Translations under genes and position numbers: made by a program | Assembly (NCBI RefSeq): GCF_019320115.1 | Contig: NC_089591.1 | Span: 61,318,126 to 61,382,125 of the forward strand | Origin: Miscanthus floridulus | Lineage: Eukaryota > Streptophyta > Magnoliopsida > Poales > Poaceae | DNA length: 64,000 nucleotides | Direction: 5' to 3' | In this document: piece by piece, positions 58,020-64,000 of the stretch | How positions within the stretch are numbered: position 1 is the stretch's first letter | How the letters are laid out: each line of letters opens with the position of its first letter | The notes under the pieces: generated by a model | Told to the model about the DNA's origin: nothing | Database searches by the model: none | What the model saw: only the letters and a program-made list of their open reading frames with translations

Positions 58020-59562
58020 ATAAATCATAGGTTTTCCCGTAAACCCATGTCGACTGTGTGCTCTCTGAACACATTGGGTGGTAAGCCTTTAGTAAGCGGA
58101 TCCACAAGTACTTACTCGGTATTTATATGCTCAATGCTTTCAAAATGATTCTGGATTTTCTCCTTTACAACATTTAACTTAATGTCAATGTGTTTGGCAG
58201 CACACTTTACCTGTTGTCATAAGAGTGATTTGCTTTAAATGGTTATTGCTGTTGTCTACCATTGTTAATTCCGGATACACAATTTCCTTAACCACTTTTG
58301 CCTGTCCCTGAAGCCTCATTACCAAGCTATACTATGGTATGCGTCATTGATGATACCACAACTGTTTCTTTGGAGCTTTTTCATAATAATATTCCAACTA
58401 CGAGTGTTAGCAACTACTGTGGATTTCACTACACATCTCGCCAAGGTTTAATATTTGTACCCACAACTATTTGAGAGTACTTGCTCTTTCTTACTTAGCA
58501 TGAGGCCTATGATACTTTGAAAAAATTGCAAGACATTCTTAACTCCATTCTAGTGATCTATATCTTGACTGAACTTCTGCCAAAATATCCCGGATACGTA
58601 AGCTACGTCAAGGTAAGTTCTTGTACATTCATTAAGCTTCCAACAGCTGAAGCATATGGAACCATGTTCATTTGATCGATCTCATATCGGTTCCTAAAAC
58701 ACGGAAGGTTTCCAAATCTATTACTCTTGACTTTAGGAGCAGGCGTAGGTTTATTTGCATGCATACTGTATTTCTTTAGAATCTTTTCTAAGTATGCCTT
58801 TGCGATAGTCCTAATACCCCTTTTCTTCTTTCTCGGTGAATTTCAATTCCTAGAACCAATGACGCTTCACCAAGATCATTCATATTCAAACTTAAGGACA
58901 AGAACTTTTTCTCCAATGACAGATTAACATCACTACTAGTGAGTAGGATGTCATCTATACACAGGATGTGGAAAATGAAATTTTCATTCTTGAACTTCGC
59001 ATAAATGCTATTTTCCTTCTCATTTTCTTTAAACCCAAACTTTCTTATTGTTTTATCAAATTCAAATACTACTGTCTAGAGACTTGTTTTAACCCATAAA
59101 TGGATTTCTATAGGCGGCATCCCATACATTCTTTTGCTTCCACTGACAAAACCTTTGGGTTATGCCATGTAAACGTTTTCATACAAATCCCTGTTGAGGA
59201 ATGCCGTCTTCACATCCATCTGATGTAACTCTAAATTGTAATGTGCCACTAACGCCATTATGATTCTAAAAGAATCCTTGCATGAGACTGGAGAGAAAAC
59301 TCTCATTGTAATCTATTCATTCTCTTTGCGTAAAGTCTTTTGCTACAAGTCGTGCTTTATATATTTCTACATTACCTTTGGAGTCACGTTTTGTCTTGTA
59401 TACCCATTTACAGCCTACTGTTTTGGCTCCATTGGGAATTTCTTCTAAGTCCCAAACATCACTGGTATTCATCGAATTCATTTCAGCTTCCATAGCTTTT
59501 TGCCATTTATACGAGTAAACGCTTCTTATGGCTTCTTCAAATGAGGAGAGATCACCCTCCAT
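58020..59562 (-). pseudogene. Copia reverse transcriptase/RNase H remnant
   Basis: The minus strand at 59317-59562 encodes WQKAMEAEMNSM and GCKWVYKTKRDSKGNVEIYKARLVAKDF, the N-terminal part of the Copia RT domain. Further left, the pieces DVKTAFLNRDLYE (near 59210) and CIDDILLTSSDVNL (near 58940), and the RNase H end (near 58090), appear in different frames, showing many small indels. Non-functional. Confidence 0.75.
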
Positions 59563-60779
59563 TTGAATTTCTTCACTAATATAGACTTCATAGTCATCAG
59601 AAAAAATTGGTTTTCTAATTCTTTAAGACCTTCTGGGGCCTCAGCTACTGGCACTTTCATATGGGCTGTTGTTGCTCTTCATTGCCAAGAGAATTGATTC
59701 TACATGCTCCTGTATTATATGATCCTTGTTTATATTATTCATCTTTTTCGAAGAGCTGACAACAAGTGTTGTGTAAGTCCTACAATATCAACAGGTATTG
59801 AGAAATTCGTTGTTTTTGAATCACTGAAGTGGGCACGCAATCCCGCTTCTCTTCGAGTCATAGGTCTCTACATACCATGTTCTTCCAGATCATTCCATCT
59901 TCTATAAAGATAGTGTATCTTTAAATTTTTTGTTTGCGTTTAATCTGTTAAAACCTCATATGGCGCTTTAAGCACTACATTAACATCTTTAAGGCTCGTC
60001 CAGTATGAATTCTGACTGACTACACTATCTTTCTATCAGGACTGTAAAAGGTCTAGGAATTTAGCTATTTCTCTGCTTAGGGGTATCGTTATTATGATCA
60101 ACGGTCACATTCATCAACATCTTTATCTCACTCTTAATGAAGAGTAGTCACATTCATCAACATCTTTATCTCATCTTTCTTAATTATATCTTTGCTCTTA
60201 CTCTTAATTGATCTCACAATTCTCTCCCTCGAAATATGGCATGTGCTTTACTGCCCTAATTTCGAGAACTATTCAGAAAACCTGCGAACGAGAAGACACT
60301 TATAACTTACTTCATTCATATGATTATGTTATTCTAACAAAGTTATTTCTTGATCCGTATAGGAGTACACTTTTCTCATTCCACTTCAAGAACTCAACGA
60401 TGTCTTTTATTAGCAGTATTTTTGCAAGTCACACTTGTATCTTTTCCTTATCTTTTGGTTAGTATTGACCATGACGGTGCATTTCTATTATGCCATGGTC
60501 AATATTAGGATAGCATAAGAGCTACCCAAACTTCTCTCGCTATGCGGGATATAAAAACATATGAGTCATTACAAAACTTCTCCCGCCATGCAGTATTGAC
60601 TAGCATAAGTACTATGCCAAACTTCTCATGCAGGATAAATCTATATACAAACACGCATGCTTAATCCAACGTTGGTCAAATTAGACATGCATGTTACTTT
60701 GCAACTCTTATCATAATGATGGAAGAATATATACTATTTACTGTAACGAAAACTTAGTCATGAGGACTAAAACATTCAC

Positions 60780-61580
60780 TTATACTTCATTTTCTAATTA
60801 AATCTTTTCGTTGGTTCCAATTTAATCAGAAAATTAGCAAACTAACAAAAAATAGTCCTGAACTGACTTAACTCAAGCCTTTTCATTGACATAGCCCAGC
60901 ATTGCAGCCCGTTGACTTACAACTGAGTGATCTCGTCAGTTAAAGTTAAAACATACAAGGCGCTTCTGTATCAATTCTACATCACTGTTGGGCAGAAAAT
61001 AGAATTAATGCATAAAATTCATAAATTAACTTGAAGGACATATAACTACTCTTCAAAATTAAATTTTACTGTTGGTTCGAATTTAATTAATCAACATCAT
61101 TGCAGTGGAAACATGATAATAAAATATATTCTATTAGTTCAGGAGCATTTCTTGGTACTTATCTACTCTCTGAAAAATTGACCACGTTGGTGTAAAATTT
61201 ATCAGAGATTTAAACTTCAAACTTAAACTCATTATAATATTGTTATCATCAACGTTGCACAGAAAAATAATAATATCATAATAATTAAACTTAAACAAAT
61301 CCGACTACTCCGCTAATTTAATTTTTTTCGTTGGTCTCAATTTAATTAGAGGATAAATATAATCATAATTTACTGAATAAATATAACTGTTCTTTAAATT
61401 AAATCCTTCCGTTGGTTCGAATTTAATGAGAAGATAATAATCATTAACTTTACAGTGGAAACTTGAAAAATATAATTTATCTAATTTTCAGAAGCATTTC
61501 AGTGTACTCATCTACTCTCTGAACAATTTATCCCGTTGGTTCAAAATTGAATAGAGATGAAAAACTAATCTAAATTCATC
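60780..61580. repeat. Imperfect tandem repeat of about 345 bp in the Copia leader
   Basis: The blocks ttggttcgaatttaat, cagtggaaac and gaagcatttc...tctactctctgaa recur in the same order at about 61070-61210 and 61400-61560, with related copies of cgttggt(t/c)ccaattta at 60810 and 61335. It lies upstream of gag on the element's own strand. Confidence 0.6.
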
Positions 61581-61599
61581 AAAATTTGCTTCTGAAAAT

Positions 61600-62463
61600 A
61601 ATAAACCTTGAAACAGGCTCTTCTGTTCAGTTTGGCCCAACCGAGAAAAAGCCGGCCTGGAGCCCATCTCGCTCGCGCGCCCGCTCGCACGGTCCAGCGC
61701 GCTGCCCATACTGGAAACTGGCCCATGGCCTATTCGTGCGCTGCGTGTTTTCGCGTCCCAGGCCGCAACCTAGGCCTGGGCCGAAATTCTTCTCTCCCGC
61801 CTGGGCCATACGGTCAAAGCGCTGCGAACCGTCGATCGTGATCCGACGGTCGTGCGCGAGACTCGAAGGAACAAAACCCCGGTGCCTGCCTCCTCCCCCA
61901 AACCCTAAACTCATTTTCACCCTCCCCTCCTCTCTCTTCGCCGTAGAGGCGACAACGGCAGAGGTCACGTTGGCCGTCGGCATCAGGTGAGGAAAAGCGC
62001 CGCCAGAGCAGTTCCGGCTACCCTTCCTCTTCTTCTTTCTCGCTCCCCTTCTCTTCTGTTTTAGCCCCGCAGCCATGGCGAGTAGATCTAGGGGAACAGA
62101 TACGACTGCTCATGGCGACCGAACAGGCGTGGCGGCGCTGCCGCGGGGCCCCTCGTCGGCGTGCGCGCTCACCCGAGGCTGAGCGCGCCTCCGTCGAGCA
62201 GCCTTGTGGCGACGCCCTTGACTCCCGAGCCCGATGCGGAGGCCGCGCGGTGGCGTGACCGACCGGCGCCGGCGATTCGGGTGCTCTTCCCGCACAACGT
62301 CGGAGCGACGCCGGCGGTGACAACTGCGATAGGTAAGCCCCTGTCCTCTCCGTCCGGCTTCTAGGGTTAGGGTTTAACTCGACTGGATTTGTTCGTTCCG
62401 ATTCATCTCCTTCTAAATGCTAAAACTTAGACTACCCCAAACTAGATCTGCACACTAACCTTG
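61600..62463 (+). other. GC-rich, gene-like segment antisense inside the Copia leader
   Basis: In plus orientation this piece looks like a plant 5' leader and first exon: aaaccctaaa, a pyrimidine stretch, an ATG near 62074, then a donor-like ataggtaagcccc near 62330 and cttctagggttaggg. I could not identify the encoded protein. It may be a captured host-gene fragment or an unusual leader of the retroelement. Confidence 0.35.
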
Positions 62464-62475
62464 CTCCGATACCAA

Positions 62476-62825
62476 TGATAGAATTTATAGGACCTCTAAG
62501 TGTAGATCTAGCGGGTGAAACTTAACTTAGACAAAGAACTTGTCGATGTACCTCCCAAAGCGTAGTCGCAGCCATGGCGCCACAACGACGTGGCCTCGAG
62601 TATCTTAGTAGAGGTAGCTGTGAAGTGGAGGCGCGATCCAGTGGCGGCGGCGAAAGCGGTGGCGCTTCCCATCGCTCACAGCGCGTCCCTCTTGATCGGA
62701 CTAGGGTTAGGACGTCGGTGGGGCGCTGGCGGCTGCGGTGAACCTCGTATCTTGAGCCCCAGCCCCCACCTCCTATTCATAGCGCTTGCGCGACGGGGGC
62801 CCACTAGCCAGGAGAACGGCTGAGC
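62476..62825 (-). repeat. 5' LTR of the second Copia element (right, truncated)
   Basis: Starts tgatagaatttatagg and follows the left LTR until ggctgagc, then changes abruptly to unrelated DNA (cattggcgtagccagg). About 70 bp of the outer end is missing, probably deleted or replaced by another insertion. Confidence 0.85.
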
Positions 62826-63585
62826 CATTGGCGTAGCCAGGATTTGTAGCTATGGTGGTCCATTGTCGAAAATTTTGTTAACTAAATTTAACATGTCGGT
62901 ACATAAGTATATGAATTATACAAAACACAATTAAAGAAAAAAGGCATACAGAGTTTTTCAACTTATTCTTGATAAAGGTCATTGCAGAATATATTCTTTG
63001 ATGCATATTTTTGAAAAAGAGAGGCAGTATCACCACTCCTTTTCATATTTCTATAAGTCTGCAAGAGAATAAAAAATATTGTTTTAATTTACCATTCCAA
63101 TAATCAATTTTACACCAAAAAATCTTATCCTACAATTAAAATTAAATAGTCCTATGCGAACGTGCAATAATATAATCTAATGACATAAAATTAAATAAAG
63201 TTTTGTGTATCTCGTGGCTTGCGGCTTCTGAACGTCTGATGCCTTATGCCTGATGGTGGATGGATCGGTGCCGCTGATCACCGCCCGGTAGCCACCAGCA
63301 ATTGCTGATGCGTTCTGCTCGAGTTAGGGCTAATTTACTTATTCTCTAGCTCTAAGGAGAGATTGGAAGAGGGAAAAAAAAGGAAACATGACTAAACGAG
63401 CAGGCTAATTGGATGAAGATGTTGAGACGTATACCTGCAGATGACTCACGTGTGCGGCTGCTCGTCGTCCGGCGCCTGCCGCCGGCCCGCCGCCGCCGCT
63501 ATCGTTTGGTATATCGAATTCTATGAAGCACAACTCATCAAGGGGATACGAAGGGGCGCATAGCGGCCGCACGGAGAAATACGAA
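62826..63585. other. Transposon-like remnant, no recognised gene
   Basis: Begins cattggcgtagccagg directly at the broken LTR. The phrase 'ggcgtagccagg' followed by 'tatggtggtcca' is familiar from 3' ends of grass transposons, but I cannot assign the class. The rest is AT-rich, then GC-rich near 63450-63510, with no gene. Confidence 0.35.
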
Positions 63586-64000
63586 GAGACTTTTCCCTGT
63601 GTGCCCTTATAAAAGATCGTAATTCCCTGTGTGCCCCTGAAAAAATTCAGCGGTCTTCAGCGCCACTACTCTAACTTTTTCGTGTCATCCATGCCACTTC
63701 CGTCAGTTTGGGCTCTAACGCCGTTAAACTGCAGGTGTGAAAAGACGAAAATGCCCTTAAGTTCAAATATGTTATTAATTTTTTTTGAGCATCTTAACGA
63801 CTTCAAATGAAAAAACTCAAAACTAGAAAGTTGTAGATCTCGTCGAGATCTATAATTTTCATATAATTTTTTTTTCATTTAATTTCGCAAAAAAATATGA
63901 TTTGATATGATTAATATATCTTAGAAAAATCATATTATTTTTTTTGCGAAATTAAATGAAAAAAAAATATATGAAAATTATAGATCTCGACGAGATCTAC
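63586..64000. mobile_element. Second foldback Mutator-type MITE, cut by the window end
   Basis: Begins GAGACTTTTCCCTGTGTGCC and is closely similar to 18685 onward, with a few substitutions (accctta for ccatta, gtgtgaaaag for gggtgaaaag). The centre of the inverted repeat is near 63915 and the right arm runs off the window, so the target duplication cannot be checked. Confidence 0.85.

Larger units (their letters stand above)
57424..62825 (-). mobile_element. Decayed Copia retrotransposon in the presumed third HOP intron
   Basis: The element runs on the minus strand, so its 5' LTR is on the right. Adjacent to that LTR (62464-62475) the minus strand reads ttggtatcggag, nearly the initiator tRNA-Met primer site. 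Adjacent to the left LTR it shows a polypurine tract (aaggaggagaa). Coding remnants on the minus strand include RNase H (VDPLTKGLP near 58090), reverse transcriptase with the CIDDILL active-site motif near 58940, and the start of the RT domain (59317-59562). Gag and integrase are not recognisable. The right LTR lost its outer end, so the 5-bp target duplication cannot be verified. Confidence 0.85.

Noticed and set aside
1..64000. CRISPR arrays, bacterial defence islands or phage-like systems
   Set aside because: The window is plant nuclear DNA with spliced genes and grass transposons. The repeat arrays found lack regular spacer structure.

Overview
Plant nuclear DNA, most likely from a panicoid grass of the sorghum/sugarcane/Miscanthus group (inference). 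The evidence is GC-rich first exons with small AT-rich introns, dense short inverted-repeat transposons of grass families, Mutator-like elements with 9-bp target duplications, and Copia retrotransposons primed from initiator tRNA-Met. There are no bacterial operons, CRISPR arrays or rRNA genes, and I saw no tRNA gene.

The dominant feature is a direct duplication. Bases 1-14000 reappear at 29404-43433 in the same orientation, offset by about 29.4 kb; the left end lies outside the window. Each copy carries, in order: a decayed minus-strand PB1-like/BED zinc-finger pseudogene; a 1.1-kb GC-rich Mutator-like element; a fragment resembling a papain propeptide (I29) domain; a complete three-exon plasmodesmata-located protein gene (PDLP, plus strand) whose first intron holds a MITE and a Pack-MULE with an antisense 3-ketoacyl-CoA synthase fragment; and a convergent vacuolar processing enzyme (VPE/legumain) gene on the minus strand. 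The left VPE copy is cut in intron 3 and lacks its first three exons. The right copy has all nine exons, but carries single-base insertions in five of them and has a Copia element about 110 bp upstream of its ATG.

The spacer between the copies (14001-29403) holds a cluster of related MITEs, a near-perfect 665-bp foldback element, an old tandem repeat split by a 3.25-kb element with a GRF-type zinc-finger pseudogene, a 5'-truncated LINE, and one ordinary single-exon SAUR gene. Right of the second copy come the 6.35-kb Copia element (44645-50998), AT-rich intergenic DNA with MITEs, and the first three exons of a HOP/STI1 co-chaperone gene with a perfect heat-shock element upstream. The third HOP intron is filled by a second, decayed Copia element and a second copy of the foldback element, which runs off the window.

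Genes likely to be functional: the two PDLP copies, SAUR and HOP (if its remaining exons lie beyond 64000). VPE is likely a real locus, but neither copy as written encodes a complete enzyme. Everything else recognised is transposon-derived or decayed.
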